Below the pieces are notes generated by a model that was given only the letters and a program-made list of their open reading frames with translations, searched no databases and had not been told where the DNA came from. Below are positions 20,807 to 33,300 of a stretch of DNA of 64,000 nt, piece after piece; position 1 is the stretch's first letter, and each line of letters begins with the position of its first letter. The DNA comes from Nemertoderma westbladi (taxonomy: Eukaryota > Xenacoelomorpha > Nemertodermatida > Nemertodermatidae), in the NCBI GenBank assembly GCA_032718475.1, contig JAUCBJ010004610.1:1-64000 (forward strand), given 5' to 3'. The position numbers were made by a program, and so were the translations under genes.

Positions 20807-21989
20807 AAATTAATAAAAGGTAGATTGTCGAATGTGGGATGTTCTTAAAGAGAATTGAAAAGTTTCTCGAGTCTAGTTTTTTTTTCAAGTTTCATTATTA
20901 GCCAATCAGGACCTAAAATATTAAAACCTCTGATCCTATGAATCTGGAAATTTGGTGTGATTTCAGATTTACGGGGTTTAGATCTACGTGCGTTAAAATA
21001 GTTAATAGATATACCATATACCTGTGTTAATAAAGTTAGCAAAATCGTCAGAGCCTTTTAGAATTTAGAATCAGGATAAATAAACGATTGATCATTGGAT
21101 CCCACTCAATAATATGTGAAATATTTTATTTTACATATAAAATAATTTAAATACATTTATCTTCAAAGGTAAATGCGAAGAAAAACAGCACCGGTAACTG
21201 TCTATCAAGATAAAGCACCTGTAACTGTTTTCCTTGGTATAACTTACTTTGAATTACTAATTGCATAGATGCTCGTGAAATAAATATTAATGTTCCAGAA
21301 TATGGTGTATTTATTAAAAAGAATAAAATAGCCTCGCGCAGGTGCAAAACCATGCAACATGTGAACGCATCTCAGCTATTTTTCAACGAAAATCAAATTG
21401 TGTTACATATTTGGAATCCTTGCACAGCCAGCTTTCCATCAGTACCGACAAATCACTATAAGGTCGAATAATGATTGCACTGTGACCTGTGAAAAATAGC
21501 CGGATAACCTTTTTCAAACGCTTGTAGCTAAAGATTGAAAGCAAAAATAAAAATTCTGGCTCATCCACGGAGGAGGAGGGAGGTGAAACTATATCTGTTT
21601 CAAATTTCATGCACTCTCATTAAGATTTGTAGAAAAAATTGGGGGGGGGGGGGGGGGGGGGGGGGGCATGTACCTGAATAACGACACTATATTCCAGGAC
21701 ATGGTGTATTTTAGAGAAATCTGAAAATTTTATTAGATTTAAATTTTCACCAAAAAAGATTAAAGGATATAGTTGTAAATAAATATAAAAAAAACATTTG
21801 GTGAATCTCAATCTGGTAGTAATTAATTGGAAATAACTTTCACCATGTTTTCTGATAGAACCAGTATTAACTCCAAACCAATTAGTATTATTATTAATAA
21901 TGTCATACATGTCAGTATAAATCTGGCAGTACAACTAGTAAATTATGTTATGATGTAGCGATGTAGGTTATGATGTATATATAATTAGC

Positions 21990-23345
21990 CACCAAACATC
22001 GAGGTCAGCCCTACAAGGAAAATATATGACAAGACGATACCCGTAGAAACAGTGGACTTTACACATGCCGAACTCCAAAGAAGCATTAAAAGCATGTCCA
22101 ATAATAAAGCGAGTGCATTAGATGAAATCCCAGCGGACAGCGGAGGTATGGAAAACAGGAGTGCTAAACATACCACTATTGGATGTTTGCAACATTAATT
22201 TGGACTAAAAGTCAACTAAAGCCTCTCCCCAAGCCATGAGACCTTACATGGGTTCACTGACAACCTATTGTGGAAGCAGTCTCCTTGTGGTTGGTGCCAA
22301 CATTTTTATACAACAAAGTGATCCTATATAAAGTTAGACCTTATATATAAAGAAACTACTGCGGAAGAGCATTAATTCTGACTAAATAGATAAACAATAG
22401 CGCAGATAATTGCGCTATGGAGATTGGTTGGAGAAATTAAATGAAAGAGCCTTCCAGCAGTTGTGACTTGTGGTCTTCAATAAAGTCCACCCTTAGAGGT
22501 AAAATGCTGTAAATTTTATTGTTATATTGTGGCACAGATCACTCTCATCAGATTGAGAAACTCAGTTGACTGATGTACGGCCAGGCAACACATAGCTCCA
22601 TTACTATTCATAATTGTATTAAATTACGCAATGATGGCATCGACAACAGTCGGAAATCTTGGATTTACACTCACTACAAGAACGTAGAATCGGAAGATAT
22701 CCCGCTCAAACAGTAACATACACACTGACTTTGCGGATAAAATTGCCTTGCTTTCTAATAGATTAGCAAAAACATCGCTTCAAATGAATAATGAGGAAAG
22801 TGTTGCTAAGGATATTGGATTGCATATATTTTAAACTAAGACCAAAGACATGACTTTCAATGTTAATAATATCCTCGATAATAGTCAACTAAAGAACGTT
22901 GTAATCAACCGAAGCACGTTGACTATTTCCTGTACCTGTGGTCATTGATAGAAAGCAGCAGAAAAGGCATAAAAAAAGTAAACCAACGGCATTTGTAGAT
23001 CTGTCAAAACTGGATATCATCTGGAAATCCAACCTCTGCCATCAACCCATTGTTACACAAAAATACTAAATGCTAAACCTCATCTGGAAACAACACAAAA
23101 CAAACGCCGAGCTTTATAGTACAATACAATGTATCAATTACTTAGGTGAACGCATACTACGAATCAGTGGACACTGCTGGAGAAGTAAAGGCGAGTGCAT
23201 GCACGATCTACTTTTCTGGCAAGGTAGACGTTCTCGTGGAGGACCGGGTATGACATGTATAGACCAACTTGAAAGGGATACTGGACTTAGGAGAAACGGA
23301 AATGATTTGATATTGGCCTCTTGGAGTCTGTGCAGCAGCGCTTAT
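21990..23345 (+). mobile_element. decayed LINE relic (RTE/X-type RT)
   Basis: Disjoint frames match LINE RT regions. FTHAELQRSIKSMSNNKASA followed by LDEIPA (about 22054-22130) corresponds to the RT N-terminal block. At 23070-23345, RILRISGHCWRSKGECMHDL, LFWQGRRSRGGPGMT and IDQLERDTGLRR correspond to the C-terminal block found in this LINE group. The stretch between is full of stops. It is more diverged than the RTE copies described elsewhere and belongs to another family. Confidence 0.6.
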
Positions 23346-24228
23346 GTCATATGATTTCCGGGTTGTCTGCCTGAGCGTATGATGCTCGGTTGAAAGAAGT
23401 CTGTTTACCAACGCTACAGTATAGAAGGGGTATGGGGGATATGATCAAAGTTTGGATTTCGAATTTTGGAAGGAATTGGGTTCCATATCTTTGGGTTCAT
23501 ATCTAGAAAATTAATTATTCATACCACCGCCCCCCTTCATAAATGGTCCCATCTAGCTGCTGATCTTAGCCTCTGCCGCAATTATCTATTGGAAAGTTGA
23601 TGCATACAACAGCTGATTACAAGCAAACACTAAATTATGACATGTTCTATTGACTTTAGTTTATTGTCTTGGTTAGAATAACATGCCATTGCGACCTGCT
23701 CCATACAACAGTTAATTGATAATTAACAGTGTTAATTCGCTGAGACAAGATAATAATTGGAAGTGAAGTACCCCCCCCCCCCCCCCCCCCCCTGTACAAT
23801 GATAAGTGTATTGGTAATGATTTTACCTTGCAATAAAATAATTCCAGTAATAATTGAGAAATACACGCATACATTATAAATTGTTTTCATTGTAACGAAT
23901 CACCTTGTTAATAATAAAATGGAAGAAATGTATTTATTATGTAGTATGAAGTGTCTACTATACCAAAAAGTGACGACAGTATTGGTTAGAAATGTTACGC
24001 ATTATGTTTTACTTTTATTACTGTTTTACTGTTATATTACTGATTTCAGGTACCGGTAAGCATAAAATAAGGTTATGAATACAAATACAGTAGGGACTGA
24101 ATACAGTAGTAGCACTCACTAGTTTAGAAACTAAACTGGCACAATAATCTAGAACAAGCGATAAATTTATGAGAATTGTTCTACCCAAGCCATCTGATTA
24201 GATACTACAAGATATACATATACACACC
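23346..24228. other. unassigned, with poly(C) at 23771-23792
   Basis: AT-rich sequence with one long C run and no coding frame supported. Confidence 0.5.
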
Positions 24229-24509
24229 ATTTCCTGGAATATAGTGTCGTTATTCAGGTACCTGTACAAATCTTAATGACATTGCATGAAATTTGAAACA
24301 GAGATAGTTTCACTTCCCGACCACTTACTGGGTGAGCCAGAATTTTTATTTTTGCTTTCATTCTATTCTTTAGCTACAAGCGTTTGAAAAACGTGTCTCG
24401 GGCGATGTTGCACCAGTTACACCGCAGTTATTCTTCAATAACTGGAGTGTTTTGTATGGATCTTATAGTGATTTGTATCTGAATTGTATTTGACTATATT
24501 CCAGGACTT
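24229..24509. mobile_element. short deletion derivative of the foldback family
   Basis: It starts TTTCCTGGAATATAGTGTCG and ends with the inverted tip ACTATATTCCAGGAC. The interior matches the outer arm of the 18139 element (GAGCCAGAATTTTTATTTTT, CTACAAGCGTTTGAAAAA) but lacks the C tract and the rest. Confidence 0.7.
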
Positions 24510-25679
24510 GTAGGTGTAAGTAAGTAAGTGAAAATGTGAAAAATGTTTTCGATTACTTGCACAATGTAGTCAAGTTAAACGCCAGTTATTAATCATAAAT
24601 ATTAATTTGTAATACACCCTACCGTATATTATTATTATCTATTATTATTCGAAACAACATATATTAAATAGTAATTATAAACAAATTAACTACTACACTA
24701 TACACACAGTATATTATAATAATACTTATATATGTACATACATAATACAAAATATAACTTTTTGACACTGTAAATAATTATAAATTATAGTGGGTTATAG
24801 TGGCTCATATTATAGAACTAGCATTACTTAAATGGTAGTGACGTAGAAAGTATCTGGCCCCTTCACTGCATTACCCTCGTGACGAAAGCATGTTTATATG
24901 CCAAATTGTGCGTGTATAACAAAAACACACAACGCAAACTTTGGCATTAAACAACATTTAATTGGGTAATGTTTCTGCTCAATGAATTCCTTTGGCTTCA
25001 AAGGTAGATTGGACAGTATTATGATACAATCAAATTTTAAAAGCGTTAACCTCCATTTAATATTAATAATAATAATGAAATTGGAACAGTAATTGTGCGC
25101 TGGGTTGACCTCAGCTGGCCGAGGAAATTAATAACAGTAAAATAGTGTAATAGCTGCTTAAATTCCCAAAATAGGACTTCTTCCTCCAAATAATGAAAAT
25201 ATATATTTACCATGAACTGCAAATTGATAAATTTTTTTCATCAGTAGTAGTAGAGGTATGATGTAGGTTAACACCATTATCTATTATAAGGAAAACAGCA
25301 GTTATTAACTAGAGGTAGTTCATAAACTTTGAACAAGGTCATATTACTTTATTTATTTATTATTTAATTTAATTTAATTAAATAATCGGTTTGAAACAGA
25401 TATACAGATGTAATTAACATCAAACAATTTATAAGTGGAACATCAAATTATCGAGGGGAGAGGAAATCCACCAAGGCTCATGGCATTTAAGTTAGATTTA
25501 AAAGTAACAAAATTAAAAAAATATATATGACATCATAGAAGGATATAAACGAACTCAATTAACAAAAAAAAACGGATTATAAATAGTAAAAATTATACAT
25601 ATTTAGGTAGGACGTAAGTATTACTTAGTTATTGAAATAAAAAAGGATTTCGATCTATAGTAAATTAACAATATCGCAA
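24510..25679. other. AT-rich, unassigned
   Basis: Very AT-rich with TATA-type microsatellite stretches; no gene seen. Confidence 0.5.
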
Positions 25680-26290
25680 AAGGTCAAACACCAGACAAGT
25701 TGTCCTCAAATACATTTAGACTTGTGGCATTAACAACAGCCAATGTTAACTTGTTCCAAATAGTATCTACTCTATGCGAAAAATGTTTGCACATGTTAAG
25801 TCGACATCTAGAAACCCACGGAGGTCAGTTCGCGATGGACGTTTAAAGAAAGGATCAAAGTCTATAAATCAATTAAATTCCGTTCAATTCAATATGTCAT
25901 CTTTAAATCTAAAATATAACGTGTCCCCTTAGCAAAGGTATTTTATGCGGTAAATATAACTAAAGTATAGAATATTGCACCTTAAAAATTATCGTCATGT
26001 AAAGTACTGCTGCACACTCTCAATTTTATCAATATTGCTATTTTGTACAGTGACCTAAAAGACCAATGGTCTCTCCATAGTTTTGTACACTGTCAACAGT
26101 GCCTCGGCATTTCGTGTCTTAATGTTTCTGAAAAGCATATTAATAATTTTAAAAGCCTTAGAAACCTGTTCCTTACAGTATCTATCAAATTAGAGATCCA
26201 AACTAACTATCATACCTTAGTCTTTACAGAAAGTTTCAGATTTCATAAGTGTCGTTTAGATGATATAGAGGCTGAATATTACGGCCAACA
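25680..26290 (-). mobile_element. possible decayed LINE C-terminus
   Basis: The minus strand shows broken frames such as FDPFFKRPSRTDLRGF and VNATSLNVFEDNLSG, which resemble the R-T-R and WNxLPxxVVxAxSxxxFxxxLD endings of CR1/L2-type LINE proteins. Many stops and frame slips. Low confidence. Confidence 0.35.
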
Positions 26291-26309
26291 TAAACAACCA
26301 CACACTATT

Positions 26310-26670
26310 AGGGTGGGTTGGGTGCAATTTTCACCCACGTCCAACCTTCGCCCGCATCCAATCTTTGCCCGTGTCCATCTTTGCCCAGGGGAACCCTTCG
26401 CCCGCTAGGCAATCTTCACCCGCGTGCAATCTTCGCCCTGTGTTAGTAACCATTTCAGTTACCAATTGAGGGAAAGTAGCAGGTTACAGAGATGGCTTTT
26501 TCTAACCAAAACTATAATTATTAGGTGGGCGAAGGATGCTCGCAGGCGAAGATTGCCTACGGGCGAAGGTTTCTGCTGGGGAATAGATGCTTATTTTGAG
26601 GAGGGCAAAGATTGCTCGGGGCAAAGATTGGACGTGGGAGAAGCTTTCCCACGGGCGAAGTTTGCTGCGT
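26310..26670. repeat. foldback of degenerate CAATCTTCGCCCG repeats
   Basis: The left half (26310-26440) repeats CCAATCTTYGCCCGYGT-like units. The right half (26525-26670) carries the same units in inverse orientation (GGGCGAAGATTGC). The spacer is about 80 bp. No coding frame. Confidence 0.65.
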
Positions 26671-26934
26671 ACCATGGAGAGCTGCCAATCATCAGCCCAT
26701 TGCTCCAGCCGGCTTAGAGCTTTAACCAGTAAGGAGGAATACAGTGTATAAATACTGTCGCGCTCTCGTCACTGGTGTGATCATGATTCTGTAATATGTT
26801 GGGCTGGGAGACCTCAAGTGACAAAATAAACAACAGTTTTAGCTAGCTTTCACCCACAGGGCTTCTTCAGGCTAGTTAGAGCACGAACACATAACTTCAA
26901 TGGCATCGAAGACTAGATTTTATCTATGATCAAT

Positions 26935-27610
26935 TTACAAGATCAGACAATACCTTCCAAGATCTGCATTGGAGACATTGGTACACGCATTTGTAACGTC
27001 CATATTGGACTATTGTAACTCTATTCTAGGCTCGGCTAATGAATCAGTCATTAAACGGTTGCAAGTCGTTCAGAACAGCTCCGTGCGACTGGTTACAAAT
27101 TCTCCGAGATTCGACATCGTTGATGGCGAAAGAATATACCGATCGGCTACTGCCATATCAGTCATTAGCTTCATTTAGCTGCCGATTAGTTCGCGAATAG
27201 AGTTTAAACAAACCCTTATAGTCTACAAATATTTAGCCGGTGATTCACCCATTTATCTAAGTGAGAACATCAAACGTGTTGAACGAGTGAGATCGCTAAG
27301 GTCATCCAGCTGTCTTACACTTCATGTTCCACATATAACAACAAATGCAGCCACCGCTAGCTTCCACCGTGCAGGCCCAAATCTCTGGAATAACCTCCCC
27401 AACAATATGAAACAGGAATTATTACCATCACTTGCGTGCTTCAAAAAGAAACTTAAAAGAAACTTATTTTAAAATAAGAGGGACTAAACTAGATAAGGTA
27501 GTACGTAGTCAGTGTAGGCAGCAGGCGCTTTGATAAGGCCATAAGACCCCTAAAGGCGCCTGCTATAACAAATATAAATACAATATTATTATTATTAATA
27601 TTAGAGTACT
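26935..27610 (+). mobile_element. CR1/L2-like LINE 3' end
   Basis: The coding remnant (two frames) reads ALETLVHAFVTSILDYCNSI, IKRLQVVQNSSVRLVTNSPR, VYKYLAGDSPIYLSENIK, LRSSSCLTLHVPHITTNAA and FHRAGPNLWNNLPNNMKQEL, ending LACFKKKLKRNLF. This order is characteristic of CR1/L2-type RT C-termini. A ~110-bp 3' UTR ends in ATT repeats (27583-27603), as in CR1 elements. It is 5'-truncated with one frameshift. Confidence 0.78.
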
Positions 27611-27857
27611 ATGTATTTAACGAAAAACTGCATGCACTGACTGAATAACCGGTACCGGTTGCAATACAAATGTTATAGAGCCAAATATACCTATATTCCT
27701 ATCTACTGTATAGAGCTAATCATAATGATATGTAACCGAAATAATTATAGTTTTAATGTACTAGCACCAAAATATCCTAAACTACTGTATAAAGCAAATA
27801 TAATAAATATAATACGTATATATCACGAAATAATTTATATTGTAAATGTACTAGCAC

Positions 27858-29130
27858 CACAAGTGTCCCACCTTGGCTTTATATTACACCCCCTCCATTG
27901 GCCATTCTTAAAGGCACGCAAACAGATATTATTAAGGAAGATAAATCTACCCAGACGGACAACTCGTATTTTACATCGAACCAACCGCAACCCACGGTTT
28001 ATGAACAGCAGTATGAACCCACGGTATTATCATTAAAAGAAGTTTTGAGATGGCGACCAACTCTAAAAAGTTTTAAAAAAAAGGTCCCACCTTGGCTTTA
28101 TATTACACCCCCTCCATTGGCCATTCTTAAAGGCACGCAAACAGATATTATTAAGGAAGATAAATCTACCCAGACGGAAAACTCGTATTTTACATCGAAC
28201 CAACCGCAACCCACGGTTTATGAACAGCAGTATGAACCCACGGTAATATCATTAAAAGAAGTTTTGAGATGGCGACCAACTCTAAAAAAGTTTAAAAAAA
28301 AAGGTCCCACCGTGGCTTTATATTACACCCCCTCCATTGGCCATTCTTAAAGGCACGCAAACAGATATTATTATGGAAGATAAATCTACCCAGACGGACA
28401 ACTCGTATTTTACATCGAACCAACCGCAACCCACGGTTTATGAACAGCAGTATGAACCCACGGTATTATCATTAAAATAAGTTTTGAGATGGCGACCAAC
28501 TCTAAAAAAGTTAAAAAAAAAAGTGTCCCACCTTGGCTTTATATTACACCCCCTCCATTGGCCATTCTTAAAGGCATGCAAACAGATATTATTAAGGAAG
28601 ATAAATCTACCCAGACGGACAACTCGTATTTTATATCGAACCAACCGCAACCCACGGTTTATGAACAGCAGTATGAACCCACGGTATTATCATTACAAGA
28701 AGTTTTGAGATGGCGACCAACTCTAAAAAAGTTTTTTGGCTTTATATTACACCCCATCCTCCATTGGCCATTCTTAAAGGCACACAAACAGATATTATTA
28801 AGGAAGATAAATCTACCCAGATGGACAACTCATATTTTTCATCGAACCAACCGCAACCCACGGTTTATGAACAGCAGCATGAACCCAGGGTATTATCATT
28901 AAAAGACGTTTTGAGATGGCGACCAACTCTAAAAAAGTTTTAAAAAATAGGTCCCACCTTGGCTTTATATTACACCACCCCCTCCTCCATTGGCCATTCT
29001 TAAAGGCACGCAAACAGATATTATTAAGGAAGATAAATCTACCCAGACGGACAACTCGTATTTTACATCGAACCAACCGCAACCCACCATTTATGAACAG
29101 CAGTATGAACCCACAGTATTATCATTAACC
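27858..29130 (+). repeat. tandem array of ~220-bp units with conserved ORF (array 1)
   Basis: Six units; the anchor AACTCGTATTTTACATCGAA starts at 27961, 28180, 28400, 28621, 28827 (variant) and 29053, so periods are 219, 220, 221, 206 and 226. Each unit is open over about 70 codons and encodes TPPPLAILKGTQTDIIKEDK, STQTDNSYFTSNQPQPTVYE and LSLKEVLRWRPTLKKFKKK. Length differences sit mainly in the A run after CTCTAAAAAAG, which shifts the frame between units. The array ends at TTAA, where piggyBac is inserted. A second array is at 39672-40218. Confidence 0.9.
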
Positions 29131-29365
29131 CTTTCCGGACCATGACCTACATGGTAGGTCATCGTTCTACTGCTCCATGACCTACATGGTAGGCCATACC
29201 CTTACATTGGTCCCCAGGCACGCTTATAAAGTTGGAACACTTGCAGGAATGTTTTGATAGGCTATTGGAGCAGTTAGAAAAATAATTTTGCTTTGGCTGG
29301 GCGGGAAATTTAAAAATTTCCAAGTTAAGAAGTATAACAATTTATGTAGTACTACAACAGTACTA

Positions 29366-29414
29366 AGCATTCTTAAAAATGCAGCTGCAATGCAGCATGC
29401 TGATCCTAGTAGTA
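29366..29414 (+). mobile_element. 49-bp RTE-type 3' tail
   Basis: AGCATTCTTAAAAATGCAGC followed by TGCAATGCAGCATGC and AGTAGTA is the conserved 3' end of the RTE-like LINE. It lies within the 5' region of the piggyBac element and has no coding part. An extreme 5' truncation is the likely origin. Confidence 0.8.
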
Positions 29415-29445
29415 AGCAGTACACTGATTTCAGATATAGGCCTAG

Positions 29446-29883
29446 GTGACTACAGCACAACATATAATGGAGCGGTACCCCCAGCGGTGCAGAAAACCCC
29501 CTGTAAGCTATGGGTTCGATGGGGATGTTTCCTCTGCTAGTGGAGAAGATGACGAGGAATCGGTTGACGAGGAATCAGTTGAAGAGGAATCGGATGACGA
29601 GGAATCGGACGAACATTCCGAAACTGCCGAGGCTACAAATTCTGATCCTGGGGGTGGCGGTGAAATCTGGAATATAATAGAGGGCGGCAACTTGGGGCTG
29701 GGTCACTTACACCACTGCAATGTTGTAGAGGAGGACTTTGATGGGACAGCTGCTGGTTATCATGATAATATCGATACAACCAATTATAAGGTTGGCAACT
29801 ATGTTGATCTATTTTTAAGTGACAAACTTATTGAAATTCTGTGTAAATGCACAAATCAACGGTTGCTAAAACTATATGAATAA
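29446..29883 (+). pseudogene. piggyBac transposase N-terminus
   Basis: The 145-aa frame has the acidic, low-complexity N-terminal region usual in piggyBac-derived proteins (repeats of EES/DDEES, residues about 30-65), then NYKVGNYVDLFLSDKLIEIL and KCTNQRLLKLYE. An in-frame TAA follows at 29881; the frame continues RVAKAAASSTS to the LTR junction and resumes after 35636 as NGSTGATKSTFQSVPPIKEV. The stop and two insertions make this copy dead. Confidence 0.75.
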
Positions 29884-29916
29884 CGTGTTGCGAAAGCTGC
29901 TGCCAGCAGTACCAGC

Positions 29917-30157
29917 GCCAGACGGGTATAAAATAAAACAGACAAATCAACTAAGTCAATGCTCCAAACTCTGATCTTTGTCTCAAAATCCAAATACGAA
30001 AATAATATAACAAGAACAACACAAAGGTACAGTAGAAACCGGAACCAATACAGTAGTAGGTACTGGTACTAGTACAGTACCGGTACAATACAACATAACC
30101 AATACAGTAGTAGGTACTGGTACTAGTACAGTACCGGTACAATACAACATAGTGGCG
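29917..30157 (-). repeat. LTR (3' LTR of the minus-strand element)
   Basis: This 241-bp direct repeat matches 35392-35632 with one difference seen (AACATAACC against AACATAGCC). It contains a 53-bp internal duplication (CCAATACAGTAGTAGGTACT...). Its ends are short inverted repeats (GCCA/TGGC). The target duplication CAGC is at 29913-29916 and 35633-35636. Confidence 0.93.
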
Positions 30158-30374
30158 CAACTTTTGTTCATCTTGCAAAAAAAAACAAAAGACCACATTT
30201 CAAATTTTTAAGAAAATAAAATACACATTGCAATTTGTACTTTCGAATTTAAATTTTTTTTTTTTTTATTTTTTTTTTTTAAATTTGAACAAAGTCTCTA
30301 TTAGTCTGGTTATATGCATGTGTCTATGAGTTTCCAATTAGACGAAGAGTTGTGGAAGACATTGTAGAGTTCAG

Positions 30375-33300
30375 TCAGAGCTCTCCATCAAGTGGATAAT
30401 TGGGATCGTATCGAATCAGAGAACCATAACGTTTTGGTGGTTTATGAGCACGCTTTGATCGACGAATACCGTCATCATTATTAAAATTAACGTCATCCAG
30501 TAAATTCTCAGGAGCAATCTGACAATCCTTCAATAAATCTTCAGGCGGTGGTGCAAACTGACGGTCACCTTTAATCTTAAAATCACCTTCACTTTCGCTG
30601 GAACTATCACCTACGTCATGCTCACCAAACCATTTAGCGTTCACGGGTTGAGTAGGTGTAGGGGTACAAAGCATGAGCTTTTCAAATAGAACTGAATAAT
30701 GTTTACGTCCAAATATGTTATTGTTGAACTTCTGTATAATAGCCATTGAATCATGAAGCTTGATGACAATGTATCTGTCACGAGGATGATGTTTGCTTAG
30801 CTCGTCCTTAATGAATACGAGATAACCAACATGCAGCTCTGGAATTGAACAGTGAGACGAACCACGTGATTTGCTTTTAGCGCTGACATCATGATTACTT
30901 TCACGACGAAGTTCCTGTTGTTTAGACAACGTTTGATCAGAAAAATTTAGCCTCTCTCCGGTAAGTTGATCACGTCCAAATAGTATTTCTTTGGCAGATA
31001 AATTCGATGATCTGATTCTAGAGTTCAGCATATCAACAGCAGAAATGATTTCCTGTTGAGTTAAAGCTTGAGAATCAGGATAGCATTTGAGAAGTTCAAC
31101 CTCCAATTCCTGAATAGCACGATCAGCGACTGGATTCTTGTTACAGTTTTTCTCAGATCCAAAATCAAGCACAATACCATTGCGTAACAATATTGAATCA
31201 TTACGGAGTGCTTGTAAACCAGGCGCACAATCAACCCGAATTTTAGACATGTTACTACGTAGTGGTAGGATACAATTGAGAATACCCTTTCTAAGTGAAT
31301 CAGATTGTTCATCATCAACCAAAACTGCCCAGGTGTAAGAAGAGAAAACATCACGTACCACAAAAATTTTCTGTTTAAATCTACGTAAGAGATCAGCTGC
31401 CATTTGTAGTCCAGGAGACTCAGGAGATTTAGAGCTGGATTGGGGAATTAATTCGGAACTGAGCTTTTTGAGAGCTTTACATTCAGTGCAATTATCATTG
31501 CTGACTCTGTCGATAATATCATCTGCATTAATAGCAAAGAAGTATCGATGAAATAACTTAGACAACTGTAGCTTAGAAGGATGTTTAAACGAAAGATGAA
31601 TCGCAGTAAGCAACCCTTCTAGAATTTCAACTGGAACAACAATTAACTCACGGTTGTGGATGTATGGATCTTCCTTATTAACAACTAGAATGCCCTGCTT
31701 ATTGATAGTGGCAGATCTTAAATAGACCTTGAGATCACGACAGCCCTTAGCATTCTTAACAGGTCTTGTACCATTAGTAAGGTGAGCAAACACTTTACGC
31801 AGCGTTGGACAAGCATTCTGTGCACTTTTCCATGATGCTGAGCACAGAAACGGCATTCTCGAGGTTCCATTCAAAACATCTTCAACTGTAACAGCTAGGC
31901 ATGTTGAAACAGCAGTTTCTTCAACAAATTTACAAATCTGACAAGATTTTTCTTCACAAACGATAGGGTGTCGGGAATTGTAATCAGAGAGGACATTATT
32001 ATCACCTTTGATATGGTGTAAGCTAACATTAAGTCCTGATAATGCAGACAAAAAGGTGGATAGTCGTGCACTAGCAGAAAATTCGCCTTGACAAAGCTTA
32101 CGATAAGCTTGCACACAGGGCTTACTATCAGTAAGCAGTTGAGTTTGATGGATAGACTCACGAATATATGGCGCGAAATGAGAAACACAAACTGCAATAG
32201 CAAGTCCTTCTCTTTCACAAGGAAACCAACGAGTTTGATGATCCTTCATTTTATAACTAAAATGACCAGCAAGCTTCTTGTGGCCATCTCTCAAAACATA
32301 TAACGTTCCACCAATACCATTGTTGAGAGGTGATGCATCTGTAGTTAAGATAAGCTTATAATTACGCTTGGGGATAGTGAGAACAGAAGGAGAACGTAAA
32401 GTGTCTTTAACTTTCTCGAAATCTTTGGTTAACTCGGGAGACCAGTTAATTCGATCAGCACCCTTTAATCCCTTAATTGCCGACTCTAATGGTGCTAAGA
32501 ACGATGAACAACGAGGAAAGCAACGAGCAATGTCCTTAACAGAACCTAGAAATGAACGCATAGCAGAACATGTCACTGGAGGAATTGCAACAACAAGTGG
32601 ACTTATCTTATGAGCGGAAACAGAGAGCGTTCCACAATTCCAAATCCATCCCAAAATAGTAGTTTTCAGTGGTGCAATGACAGTCTTAGAAGCAGACAGC
32701 TTAAGATTATTTTTACATAAACACTGTAATACCTGAACCCAGCGGCTATGGAGCTCTTCAATGGTGTCAGCACCAATATAAAAATCATCTGCAATTTTAA
32801 CCAGCCAACCTAGTTGAAGAAAAACACCAAGAACCCGAAAGATCAATTCATCTTCCCACTCAGAACTACCAGGCATACCCATGGCAGCACGGAGATATAC
32901 ACGAACACCTTTAAATGGTGTCATAGTTCCAAGATATGGAATAGATGATTTGGCAACTGGAATTTGGTAAAAACACTTACTGAAATCGCTTTTGGCGATA
33001 AATTTGAAGTTGGCAAGAGTTTGCAAAACTTCCTCAGGCTTGGTTGGTTTAGAAGGAATTAGTCGAGTAAAATGGCCAAGTTCATTGAAGGACGTGACAA
33101 GTCTAAAACTACCATTAGGTTTCTTAACCAGAAAACTTGGACTCACGTGTTGTACCACAACACCAACATCTTCTGGCTTAGCCAACACACCAAGTTTTTC
33201 GAGTGAATCAAACTCGTCCTGAAGCACTGACAAATTCGAATGGGTATAAAACGGAACACGACCCTTTCTTGGGGGAGGCTTAACAGGACCTAAATTAATA

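Larger units (their letters stand above)
18139..21705. mobile_element. 3.57-kb foldback element with ~0.73-kb arms
   Basis: The segment 18139 to about 18870 is the inverted complement, with scattered changes, of about 20975 to 21705. Both arms carry TGTCCTGGAATATAGTGTCG at the tip, then a C run (16 at the left, 26 G in the right arm), a GAGCCAGAATTTTTATTTTT block, ATTCTGGAACATTATATTTA and GAGTGGGATCCAATGATCAA. The central ~2.1 kb holds short ORFs, a histone-type stem-loop and a hairpin. Related smaller elements are at 24229-24509 and 43337-44232. It lies upstream of the first visible cadherin exon, perhaps in its first intron. Confidence 0.85.

Noticed and set aside
26043-26408. 121-aa plus-strand ORF as a gene
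   Set aside because: It runs antisense to a probable LINE relic and into the CAATCTTCGCCCG repeat, so it is likely a shadow frame.
29915-29918. GCGC as the LTR element target duplication
   Set aside because: It would place the LTR ends at CAGACG/CATAGTG, does not restore the piggyBac frame, and GCGC also follows the internal LTR copy. CAGC fits all junctions and restores the frame.
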